Part shown: positions 37,801 to 49,692 of the stretch, one piece after another | Position numbering within the stretch: position 1 is the first letter of the stretch | Layout of the letters: the number at the start of each line of letters is the position of its first letter | Origin: Onchocerca volvulus | Lineage: Eukaryota > Nematoda > Chromadorea > Rhabditida > Onchocercidae | Length of the DNA: 64,000 nt | Direction: 5' to 3' | NCBI GenBank assembly: GCA_000499405.2 | Contig: HG738138.1 | Span: 19,073,753-19,137,752, forward strand | The notes under the pieces: model-generated | The model's input: the letters and a program-made list of their open reading frames with translations, nothing else | What the model was told of the DNA's origin: nothing | Databases searched by the model: none | Position numbers and translations under genes: made by a program

Positions 37801-40569
37801 TACGAGCCGTATATATCACTTGAGCAGATTAAATTATGAAGCAAACAGAATAAACTGAAAATAGTATGCTAGTGACTTGGTGGCACTTAAGTTGATGAGG
37901 ACTTTAACTAATAAAAAAATGGAAATAAAAAAAGGGCTTTCAGGAAATCACTGTTTCAGTTTGATTCATTCGATCATCAGACACAATCGTTCAAGGCCTA
38001 TTTAAAAAAAGGATTTACCTTGATAGTTTTGATTCTTCATCCTCGCTTTCATCAAATTCCACGATTTATTTGCTAAAATTTTTATAGTTCTTTTCGTTAT
38101 TTGCATAATAAGTAATACTCATTTTCTGTGAGATCGCCGGCAGATTGCCAGAAGAGTCCAGTCATTAATTCAGTCACTTTTGATATTACCGATTAAGCAT
38201 ATATGCATGACTGGCTAATATCACTGGTTCATTTGTGTGTTACTTGAGATTTATATTTTATTGGTTACATTACCATTAAACAACAATTTATAATAATTTA
38301 TCTTATTTCAATCTGTGATGATATCCAGGGATCTTTATTTACTTTGCCATTTTCTTAAAACAGCGTTATTTATTAGTTGCACTGGGCGAAAAAAGTTCTG
38401 GTTAGATAATTTAGTCCATTTCTACGAATTTTGCTTACTTCAACCCTTTGCATTGGTTAATAGAATCTCAATTTCTTATATTTCTTTTCGAATCAGTCTT
38501 TCTTCTTCTATGTTCTTACAGTTACTTTTTAGCCGAAACCTGAATTTTAAAAATTTATATTTGAGAACCTTGTATCTTTACAAAAGAAACTGCTCATTGA
38601 TCAGAAAACATAATACTAAAATGTACCGCATTTTTTAAGCAACAACTGGCTTTGTTTGACAAATTATCCTTTGCTAATTATATGTCATCGGCAAATTGGT
38701 ATATTAAACTTTGTTGATTACATAAATCTTATAATTATTACCGAAATTATTTTCGATTTACAATCAATATCAGAAGCGGTTTCGGATTATAATTATAATC
38801 ATTACTGTTATTTAATCATTAATTGAACTCACCTGCAACAATTCATTATCATCAATTTTTCTCTGAGATTTTGAATCCTGCACTTGGTCCTGCTTCCAAT
38901 TAACTCATTTATTAGTAGTAGCTTGTGCTTCTACAGCTATTGATATTATGCGATGTCCTGATGTGTTTGCATTCCGTAACGATTTCAATATCATTTTCAA
39001 TGTTGTTATACATCGGTATCAGCGATACAACGATGCTTCCGGACCATATGGCAACATTTCTGGGTCAGAAAAGCGCAGATGACAAGAATCTGGGCTTCGC
39101 CAAACCATTTCACTTAGCGTATTTTGATGATTTTAATGTTGATATTCCCAGTAGTAACAATATCCACAGCCGATTTCATATTAGTGGTAAATTTTTTGAT
39201 TCGGTGATATTAAATTAAGTACCATTTATTTCAAGAAATGTGCAGTTTTATTAACATTCGTATAGTATAGAAGCTTAGTGCAATAGTGATTACAGTGTGG
39301 GTGCTTGAATTTTCGATAAATTTCAAATATACATCTAACTGCAATCAAATTTATACGACCAGTTTTTACCGCTCTAGATGGTTATAAATATCCAATTTTT
39401 GAAATACTTTGTGCGAAATTATGGCGAAAGCAGGAGCTCAGGCTCATTTATACAGGAAGAAAAATTCACATTGGTATAGACAAGATTATTGAGAAAAATG
39501 ATCCAGTTGTGGTGAGTAACGATTGTTGGAATTAAAATTAATAATTTTCTCATGGTTTTGAGACAGGAACATGGACAGTTATTCAGTGCTGCAAGTGTCT
39601 ACCAAGGAATAACCACTACTCCTTCTATATTGATCTATGTTGTGAAATTATCTTCCAAGTTTATGAAATTTCAGAATTCATCAATCTGTTCATTAACCTC
39701 AGTTTCAGATACAGCTCGTTGTTTCTCCTGCATGTCGCGTCTCTACGAAGCAGTTTGGCCGGCTCTTTCGTCTATTTACAAGAGGCCGAAAAATTTCACG
39801 GATCTATGTAACGACAACGATCTCGACCCACAATATGTTCCCTTCACTTATTGCCCAACAATTTGCATACGAATGTGGGAGGAACCAACTGTAGCTGGTA
39901 CTTTTTCTATTCAGATTAATCGCATCGTCATATGCGGTAAAAATTCTGATTACATCTGTAGCAGAAAGCTGACACATAACTTTCTCAAATTGGATTTTCA
40001 ACAAAACTGCTTTGAAGTCCAACAAGAGGAGAGATTACTTCAATTATACAATCTCACTCAATCTTTCTACATTCCTTCTTGTCATTCTGGTAGATTATCA
40101 TACAAACAATCAGAGTAATTTTATTGTAGATGAACAGCTTGTAGGAGTTCGAATAAGAGGTCATATTCGCGGATGCCTTGATGAACTTCTCTATAACGGT
40201 TTCAATCAAACAATCGTTACGTGGTACAGATGGATGCACCGCGATTCTTGCCGTCAATATAGGTTTTGATTCCTCTACTATGTTTTCCACAAAATTTTTT
40301 CAAACTAATCCAAATCAACAATTTGAATATGTTTCAGAAAGCGTGAACTATTCAAGTTACCGACAGAATTAAGCGATGACAGCTATATTACGGTATGTAC
40401 TTGTTATGCCGACTATTGCAACGGAAGATCGTCTGCCGGAACAACCGGACGAGGAGCCTCTCACTGCCCGTTCTTCCTTGTGCTCTTATGTTCATTTATC
40501 ATATTGTTTTTTATTCAGAGGATATCCTGGTCAGTGTGCATCTTTGTATATCATATCTCATATCTGTGA
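31813..40569 (+). CDS. Ly-6-like cysteine-rich protein, probably GPI-anchored
   Basis: Eight exons join in phase to 324 aa: 31813-31909, 38937-39063, 39152-39186, 39363-39511, 39567-39594, 39709-39897, 40145-40262 and 40338-40569. Exon 1 encodes a clear signal peptide (MNILLNIVIYVLSVATGIHA). The C-terminal half has spaced cysteines: ARCFSCMS (150-153), CPTICIR, IRGCLDE (219), then VCTCYADYCNG (267-277). A hydrophobic tail follows (FFLVLLCSFIILFF), as in Ly-6/uPAR proteins processed to a GPI anchor. The layout recalls the nematode ODR-2/HOT group, but I cannot confirm that. Residues 34-145 match nothing that I know. The 7-kb first intron rests on phase agreement only, and exon 5 is just 28 nt. 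Exon 2 is also open in another frame (ATG 38961), a rival start. If exon 1 is wrong, the gene begins near 38937. Confidence 0.6.
32342..32438. repeat. Hairpin, 40-bp arms, 17-bp loop
   Basis: Arms 32342-32381 and 32399-32438 are inverted copies with one mismatch in 40 (core ATGAATGCCATCTGATCAAG). No target-site duplication is evident. Confidence 0.93.
32555..32806. repeat. Inverted repeat, 73-bp arms, 106-bp spacer
   Basis: Arm 32555-32627 pairs with 32734-32806. The outer 16 bp (AGCTTCACTTCACAAT) and inner 16 bp (CTTCTCAGTGAACATA) are perfect, while the middle has diverged. This fits an aged fold-back or MITE. Confidence 0.75.
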
Positions 40570-41628
40570 TTTTGTGGAGAACCTAGTACTCAAATTTTTG
40601 ATGACGACTTTATCCCAAGACAAAAGTTTTATTGTAGCAGAGACTTGTATAATATATATTTCACATTTTTCTGAGTAAGGTACTTGAGATCAGCACTTTG
40701 ATAAGATGCAACAAAAATAAATGCAAGGAAATATTGTAGTAAACAAATTAGAATTCGAAAGAAAAAATAAATACTCCGAAATTCGATCAATTCATTTTAA
40801 GCTTATAGTTCAGACACCTGATAGAGTCATTCGTCCAGTCTCTGCTCTATCATCCCCTCAAGAATTTCTTCATAGTGTGAAAATTTCTTCGAACTAAAAT
40901 AAATATTCATTTAGTTATTATTCTGTAACGCTACTAAGACACTTATTTCATCGATATAACTGCCGACAATTTACGAAAAAACTAATTGGTACTAATTATT
41001 AGAAATTTGTACGGGAAAATTATTCATGTTAATTTAATTAATTTAAACTAGTGCCATAAAAGTCTTTTTTAATTAATTTAAACTTGCCATAAAAAAATAT
41101 ATATCAGAAGACCAATATGAAACGAAAAAAGAAAATAGGTGCGAAAGATATAAAAGCGCACTGGTAAAATTCCTAAAACACTATTAATTGAGGAGAAATT
41201 GAAGGCGACAAGTTACAACCATTCCCTATTTTTTTAAAAAATGTTAATGGACCAATACTATATTTAAATTTACACGATGTCTTTTAACAAAATTATCATT
41301 TCAACACATTTCTGAACAAATATCACAATATTAGATACAAAGATTGATTTTTGATACTAGAAGCGAGCTATCAGGTGATATGAAAGAGAAATATGAATGC
41401 AAGACGCAACTGAAATTTTGCAAATCTTTTTAGATCCACAAAAAATATAAACATATACGAAAAGAACAATAAATTCTTTCAAATTCTAGATATAATAATT
41501 GTTTTCTACAATATTTCGCGGACTCAAATAAAGATCAAAACTATCAGGCTTCTTCCATCATCAGGAAAAAGAACTGATCAATTTTTCAGTAGTTCTGGCA
41601 ATTTTGTTCAGTCAATATGATTGATTTG
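40570..41628. other. Intergenic between converging genes
   Basis: About 1 kb between the 3' ends of the Ly-6-like gene (plus) and TELO2 (minus). It contains a short tandem duplication at about 41027-41090 (TTAATTAATTTAAACT plus GCCATAAAA, twice) and nothing else that I can name. Confidence 0.5.
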
Positions 41629-44600
41629 TTACTCGCTCACAGATATAATTCCAGCAATAGTTTTAGCAGCTATTTGTGCTATCTGTCTACATTCCATCGA
41701 CGGATCAGCTTCAGCCAGCTTCGTAGTATATTCGAACCAGTCCAATAATTCTTCTATAGAAAACACAGTTGTCATAAAAATATAATTCAAATACGACGAA
41801 ACTTGAATATAATTTAAATACGACGAAAAGTAGATCATTTAACTTTATGGCCTTGAGTTAATTTTAAAGTTTTGAAAAATTTTTGTGAAAATTTTGGGTT
41901 TCAATTAAATTCCTATTAGTAGTAGTTCTAGTATCCTAAATTTGCTGAGAAGAATCAACCATCAAATATTTTTAGTGGATAAGTGAAAAAAAAAAAAAAA
42001 AAAAAAAAAACTACGACATATTCTCATTAGCATCATTAAACTGAGATAAATAAAACTCTAACAGTTGAGCGACGATTTTCCCATGAGAACCCATAAATAA
42101 GGTTAAAATAAAAATAATTTACCAGAATAGAACTGCAATAATATCTCTGCCGATAAGGACACACAAACAGAAGCATAGCAAAAAAGCACAGCTTGTCTCA
42201 CCGCAAAATTCGTATTATGTCGCAGTGGAATGAGAAGATGAACCAAGGTACTGCAGTAGAGAAAGATATTATAATTTCATGAAAAGTAAGAAAAACGGTA
42301 AAAAACGGTGTTGCTCATCCAGACATAACTGGCACGGAGACCTCGATATTCAATAAAATGCTATTGCACATTAGGCTGTATTATATCTGAATTGGATTCA
42401 ATTCTCTTCTTAGTTCTTAATCAAACTACATGCAAAATCAAATACTATCTTCTCCAAAAATAAAGCAATTTTGAGGTCAATAAGTTATCTAAAATATGTA
42501 TGATAAAATCATTAATTGAAAAAAAAATTTTTAATCTTGTCCAGCTGCACTGAAAATTTGACATTTGAATGAAAGCACTTGGAAAAACATTCATATCATT
42601 CTCTAAAAAAATAATGTGCACTTTTTTTTTTCATTTGATTTACTGTTTATTAATGTAAAGACATTTTTACAATATTTGATAGGCCATCAAATCTTTAAAT
42701 AGACAAGGAAAATACCCAACCTTTTTCAAAAAAGATTTAAATTGTCAAGATAAGTAAGGAGACACAAGGACTATTCGAAATTTTTGATGTCAAAGAATTT
42801 GAATTTTCGGTCATCTTGGACATGATTTCATTCTTGTGATCGAACTTTAAACCTTAAAATTGTCTAAAATTGAAATAAAAGTCAAAAGTCAACATACCTA
42901 CACATTTTGACTGTACATGGAGAAGTGCCAGAACATTTGACTAAATGAGCCATACAGAAAAGAATCTTACTCAGTAATTCTGAATCTCTCCCCTGAAATA
43001 AGAAATCTTTATTCATAGAAAAAAAAAATGCCAATACAGTCTAACATCAGTGATATCAATTTATTGTATGATTAAATTACTTCAAAATAAGTAATCAAAC
43101 ACCGAAAGTAAATTCCACAGAATTTAAATAAAAGACTAACAGTGAGATCAAGATGTTCACGATGCTGATCGATTGCACTCAAAGGATAGAAGAAGGAATT
43201 TGCCACTGGTGCAAACCTGTTTTCCTTTAGCTTTGTAACTGGTGCTTTCACGAAAAATTTCGTTTTAGACATCAGTTTTCCATCGTCATCGTTCAAAGTT
43301 TTATTATCTAAGCAGTCACTTTGAATAAATTCATGTCTGGCAACATTTTATGATTTTGTTATCATTATCAATCGAAAAGGATTTGTTATCACAATTTAGT
43401 AATTTATCAAAGACAAATCTTCAAATTGTTTAGCTGAAAAATATCAGATGTCTTTAGCAAAGTCACTCCAGATGTTAAATTATTAAACAAAAGTTACATT
43501 AAATAGAAGGGCATGCCCTTCAACATCACCTTTATTCTTTGAAATTCCGGTGCCTAGATTTTCAACAATTCGGGTTGAGGATGAATATTCCGATGCCGCA
43601 TCGGACAAAGCTTTTAAAATGATATACCTATTCATCATCGAACATCTGAAAATGAAATGAAAGATGGATAAATGAAGAAACATATGCTCTTCGCAATTTT
43701 AGAACAAAAAATTTCAAATACAGCTGTTTCTGTAATTCCTTCAGTGCACGAATTAGACTGAATTTAATTGCAACAATCAAATTCAAACAAACTTTCTCGA
43801 AAACATGATTTCAATAGCAACATTTCCTAAATATGGACTTGTCACCAAGCACGATTCAATAAGCTGTAGTCGCTTCTCCTGCAGATGATGATATATAAAT
43901 TTACAAAATATGAATTGCGATATGAACAAAATTTTTTCTCAGAAATCTGCCCATTCATAACAAAAATTAATCCAGTTCCAAAATTTGTTATCTTTAGGAA
44001 AATTCTGATAAAAATTAAAATAATCGACAAGAATGGTTTTTAAGATCCTAGGCGAAAATTACGACTGTATCAGAATGACAGAGAAAAAAACTAAGGTTAT
44101 TTTCCTCGGTCTTTAGATAATCAGTAGGTATGCGTTATCTCTATCATAATAATGGCATACATGTTACCCTAACTATAGTATTAGTATAAATACCTGGAAA
44201 TGTTCAGTTTTGAAGCGATCACTAAGATCGATAAGTCGACAAAGTAGTTCTTCCGCAGACTGTTCATAACCAACAGCTCGTCGTCTGAAATCACTCTAAA
44301 TAGATAAAAATGTTATCAAAATGTTTAATATATCATCTAAATTAAATTATAAAGTGCAGTTAATTGGATAAATTTTGGATCTTTTTTTTTTTCATAAATT
44401 GAATACTTTTTCATGAAGTGGTTAAGACTTTTCATCATCATAATACTAAAAAATGCCTTCAAGGCTTAAAAAGATATTGCACTGCTATGGCAATGTAATA
44501 TATGATCCGCTAGGAAACCGAACTACTGTGTCCGTCTATTCTCAGCCACTTCATACTGATACGAAAAATGGAAGACACTGATATTATTTCAAATTATTAC

Positions 44601-47600
44601 CTAAATTACCATTATTCTAGCACATTTTTTTCTTTTTCTTTTTTGTTGGCGAGACCAAAATATGACTTGAAAACACTAGGATGTGTTTTTACCTAATCAT
44701 TGGTTTCAGTGCGTTGAATGCAGCCTCAAATTTGGCACAATCGTTCTGCTCATTTAGCATCTCAATACAATCCTTAATGTAATAAGGGACTTTTACACAG
44801 CGATAGTCTTCATCATTTTCTTCCTGAAAAAATAAAAATGCATCTTCCGCTTTGTTTTCGGTGCAGATAATTCTAAATTTCAGACAGTCCAAACAAGCAA
44901 AGTCTTTTAAAAATGCTCAATAAAATACATTCTATTTTTTATCACAAGCAGCAAAGAATAATTGTGCTTTGTAACTTATGAGTCATATTTATTCGATCAA
45001 AGTTGATATTACATCTAATGAAATTGTTTATAACTGTGCAAACCTTTTCCAGAATCAATTCTTCTGAAGGAATTTCATACTCAGGGAAGTCATCATCATC
45101 GCTATCAATTTTGTCTGCATCATTTCGCACATCCTGTATTTCCAGTTGCATCACTTTTTTCTCCTCAATGCCACTTTTATCAACCTTCACATCAACACTA
45201 TACTCATCCATCACAATCTTCTTCAAATCTACCATGACCTCATCTGCTTCAGAAGGGAATTCAAATTTTAGTTCACCCAACGAAAACCAGTTCGTAAGTA
45301 CTTCTAAAGAAATACATAATTCTAAAAACGATAACAGTATCAATTTTTCCTGCATCATTTCATATATCTGAACTTCTATTCGCAAAACCCTATTTCTGAA
45401 AAAAAGGATTCTTTTTGGGAACATTTTTGAGATGCAAAAAAGCAAAACAATAATATGCTGACCTGATACAAACATTCCTCTTAACCTACGTCGAATGTCT
45501 GTGCATTTGAGACGAATGTTCATACCAGCAGCCATTTTGGTAATAACGTCAGATGAAATAGCACGACGTATTTGCTCGCTGAAACTTTTTCAATCTTAAT
45601 TTCATCATTTGATGAAAGTAGAATTGATATTTAAATATTTCAACGGTTTTACAAAATCAGTAATTTCACTTCTTCTAAGATGAATATTCTTCTACATGCG
45701 GCAACATGATGTGCAATGGTTCCGTAATTATTTTATGTATAAGAATCAATGCAAGGCACAACATATGCCCCACTAATAGATATTGTAATAAAGATTTCAA
45801 ATATGCAGCATTTTGGAGGATTAATTGGAAAAAAAAATGACTACTTAGAAATTTAGTACAAACATCTGCTTCGGGCATGTTTTTAGGTAATTATATGTTC
45901 ACTGTTTCCAAGCTATGTTAATCTCAACGAATGAAACTTACTTTGCATATTTGACAAAGGTGAGAAGCACAACATCAATATAATCCAGCTGTTCATCAGA
46001 AGAATGACTGACATGAATACTACTCGCCCAGACATTCATAGCTGTACAGATCGTATCTTGATGTAAGGTACTCCATGGTCCATTACCTGTTATGAGCAAT
46101 TGAATGCTAATTCCATATAACGTTATATGAATATGAATAACAATCATTATGAATAAGCATTAAATGATAGGTAAGCTGAAAAAAAGTGAACAAAACTTTC
46201 TTGCAAATCAAAAAAAAAATCATTTTACAAAATTTGCAAAAAAAAGATTTATGCAGGTCTCAAAACAAAATTTTGGTTCGGACAAAGAAGATCGATAAAT
46301 TTATTAAAACAAATCCGCACTGAAAGTAAAAATGGGCATATATTATATTTCAATAAAAATTAAAGCAAAATTATGATAGTTCAAAATTTTGCAATGATTG
46401 TGATTCTGCAAATTTCCTGCAAAAAAAAATTGACAGAAAAAAAAACTGTTACCACAGGACTCATTGTTGCCGAAATGCAAACAAATAGCCAATTTTTCAG
46501 GAACTTGTTCTGTCGAAGGGAAAATTTTAACAAAAAGCGCTTTTTCAAAGAAAATCCGTCTCACTATCCGGTTTCTGTATATTTCATTACCAAACAATTT
46601 CTGTAAGATATAATACATAGCATAACTTTACTAAAAAAAGCAATGTCCTGAGTATGTCCATAGGACCTTTCTGGAACTTAATGAACTAATGATGAGAGTA
46701 AAGGCTTTACTGTAATTAAGCCGGTGAAAAGAGAGTGCTAATCTTAGTTTATGGCCACTAAGCTTCAGAAAATATTTGCTGTGTAATTATAAAGTTTTAC
46801 CTTATACCTTCTTCTATGTTTTCATTGCACAAGAAGTTAAATATAATCATTCTGTTTTATATTTCTGCAAAAATTTCCGTGTATTCCTATTACTGCTCCA
46901 TCAAAGCATACCTGAAGCATTTTGCCATCTTTTGCAGCAAGTAGCGTAAGTATGAGCAGATTTTCTGAATGAGCTATGCCATTTGAAGTATCCGTAAGCA
47001 ATCTCGCGCTAATACGGCTCCAAACCATATCATTTACTTGAGACTCCAACCAAGTTATTAGAGTCCGAAATGTCTGGGAATAAAAATTAGTGAAAATGAT
47101 AAGTTAGGAATCGTAACTTATATTCACAAGTCAACAATTTGATTTCAAAGAAAATTTTTGTTCTTTCTAATTGAAAAAATAAAAAACAAAAAGCTCAGTT
47201 TTGAATATAAAATGCATAAAATAAAAACTAACAACAATATCTCCGTGGCTCAGCTCATAAATGACACCTGCGAGGAATTCCATGTTCACATTCTTCGCAT
47301 TTCGACATCGGTTTACCGCATTCATGAGAGTAGTTTTAAGTGCATCCAATAAATAAATCCAGTGATTGTTTAAATATGCTTTCAGAAATGCAGTATTTGA
47401 TTCAACCTCAACAAATTAAAACACAGCAATAAATCTTTAGATAAAAGAATAACAATCTAATTTAAGTAATAAAAATAACATTCTTTGTTGCTACCACAAA
47501 AAAAAAAATTTGATGTGTTCAAAGAATTGAGGTATCTCATAAAATTGCATTCTAGGATCAATTTCTTTTGCGCTGAATAATCAAAAAAGTACAAATGACG

Positions 47601-49242
47601 AACAAGAACTAACCAAACTTGAAAGATGAGAATTTCCGAATACATTGTGCACCAAACATGTAGTCTGACCCAAAAGTCTGCATAATTCTCCTTGTTTAGC
47701 ATTCCAGTCCACTGAAATTTCAAGAACTACATTATATGCTTGTGATATTGTTAATTATATTAAGCAAAATATGATTTAGTATCTTGTGTATTCTTTTCTC
47801 AAAAAACAATAAAAAAATTAAAACTTTTATAAAAATGTTTGAGACATGGATTATTTAAACTTTGCTTATGAAAATTCTGAAAACTAATAAAAGTTCAGAT
47901 AGATGAGATCATCAGTACATATATGCAGTAAGAAAATGTAGGAAGAAACTATTTGATACTTGATGTAAGTAATGAAAAATAAGTAAATGAATAACTGCTG
48001 ACTATCATTCGGATCTTTCTCAATGCTGTCAGCAAGCAATGATTCTAAACGTGTTTTTTCCACATCATCCAATAAAATTACTATATGTTGCAAGCGAAAC
48101 ATCTGAGAGTTATCACAAGAATGCAAAGCATTGATCAAAACGAGTAGAGCATCATCTACTGGAGCTAAACGGAACAGCGCTGTGAACAATTTCTTGAATT
48201 CGTTCACTGTCAAAAGGCCTGCAATTTCAGACGAATCTTTTCCCTTTTAAAATGAATGCAAATTCCAATAAATCATCAGAAGAAAACAAAGAAATACTCG
48301 AAAATAACAATACAAAGAATAATCAAAATATCATTCGTAGTCAACTGATAGCAACTTCTATAGTTATTTCTTACTTGACGCTTCACAATTTTTGTTAAAT
48401 TACATTTCAGTAAAATTAAAGAATGTAAGCAATCAAGAACGAAACAATCTTCCTTTATTTGTTAATCTTTTCGATTTGTTTAACATTATCTATTAAAAAT
48501 TCCATATTTTCTCTCATTGGAAGTGTTCCCATGTATCTCAGTACGCTGCGATTTAATTCACAATCAAAGAAGTCTTCAGTTCAATTTCGATTTACTTTCT
48601 GATTAAAGACATAAGTTTTCTCTATCATTTGCACTTTGTCATCTGGTATGTTCTTACTACTTGTTTAACGAATCTTACATCAGATTTAATATTTTTGTTA
48701 CCTTATCCTTCTATGTGTTTAGTACTTTTCATAACTTCGCCATCTTATTTTTTATTTTATTAAACCCTGCCGATAATCACACTTTTTATTTGCCTAACTT
48801 TTTGACGTCAATTAAATATATTATTGGGAATAACAAAATGAAAAAAACAGCTACCGAGCATAGAAGGATGAAAGATGTTAACCAACTGGGTAAGTATGCG
48901 GTGTTTCACAAACAGTGGTCTTTCCGGTGACGACATACACTGAAATTCCATGAGTACATACGGATTGAAAACAATTTTTGGAAATTTTCAGAAACTTTGA
49001 AAACATTTTAAAAAAAACTATAGAAATTGACGCAATTTGCAGAAACAAGACAATTTGAATGGAACTGCAGCATAAATTATCAAGTTCAAACCTGATCTTA
49101 AAACAAGCGTTTATTTGACCAATAAATGTTTCAATGCCAAGAAGAAGGGAATAGTGTTTACCTGTAGAGCATTTTGAAGAGCATTAAGCAATTCAGATCT
49201 GCTCCTAGCACTGCTGATGGCATTAAGTTCTTCGTCACACAT
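41629..49242 (-). CDS. clk-2: TELO2/CLK-2 (Tel2), PIKK-stability factor
   Basis: Seventeen exons, 776 aa: 49242-49162, 48243-48003, 47711-47619, 47378-47233, 47073-46912, 46600-46453, 46086-45942, 45578-45463, 45303-45044, 44823-44693, 44284-44194, 43878-43793, 43645-43530, 43307-43141, 42992-42898, 42250-42123, 41753-41629. TELO2, with TTI1 and TTI2, helps HSP90 mature ATM, ATR, mTOR and related kinases; the worm gene clk-2 acts in DNA-damage response and embryogenesis. The middle and C-terminal helical repeats align in order with the family: KLFGNEIYRNRIVRRIFFEK, AMNVWASSI, NIRLKCTDIRRRLRGMFVS, the acidic linker DSDDDDFPEYEIP (about 440-455), PYYIKDCIEML, ANSFFYPLSAIDQH and DPSMECRQIAQIA near the end. 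The N-terminal exons (residues 1-140) are weaker. Exons 2 and 8 both use an unusual GTCAGC donor. Confidence 0.92.
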
Positions 49243-49692
49243 CTCAAATCACATCTTCGTCTATTTAGACAATCAAATTAAATCCCAGTAAGACATACTT
49301 CTTCGCTAACACCAGCCAATCCGTTCTTTTTGTCTCCCTCATTCTCTTTGTTTAGTAACTTCCTCCACTTTCATTACCAGTACTTCCCGCAAATTAACAC
49401 ATATCCCTCCATCCAATCCCTATCAGTAACTTCCACTGATAATTCACTAATCACCAACTGATCTTCCACGTTGTCCAATTTGTAGCCGTAAAATACACTT
49501 CGGCCTGGGTGTACAAATGCTTCAGTTCTCGCAATCCAAGTTGGTGCTCTAATATTGGTGTTGTAGTATGGGATCTTTGAACAAGTGGAATCTATTTAAA
49601 ACTTTGGTTGAGATTGATTTTGGTAGTTACGTGAAGGACTTACTAAATTGTTCTATATCCATGTTGAGATTTCATTCATTTCAGGTGGAATA
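49243..49692. promoter_or_regulatory. Shared 450-bp region between divergent TELO2 and SDA1 genes
   Basis: The two start codons face away from each other with 450 bp between them, so both promoters must lie here or inside the genes. The sequence is C/T-rich in the middle (49320-49430). No motif was identified with confidence. Confidence 0.5.
49675..49684 (+). promoter_or_regulatory. Probable spliced-leader acceptor of SDA1
   Basis: TTCATTTCAG ends 8 bases before the SDA1 ATG, a strong nematode acceptor with no upstream exon seen. Confidence 0.6.

Larger units (their letters stand above)
31910..38936. other. Putative first intron of the Ly-6-like gene; otherwise empty
   Basis: Apart from the two fold-backs at 32342 and 32555 and homopolymer runs, I see no exon, RNA gene or transposon that I can support. 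The frames at 32863-33153, 37598-37819 and 38315-38638 are A+T-rich chance openings. Confidence 0.4.

Noticed and set aside
45003..45371. 122-codon plus-strand frame with many serines
   Set aside because: Shadow of the acidic linker exon of TELO2 on the other strand.
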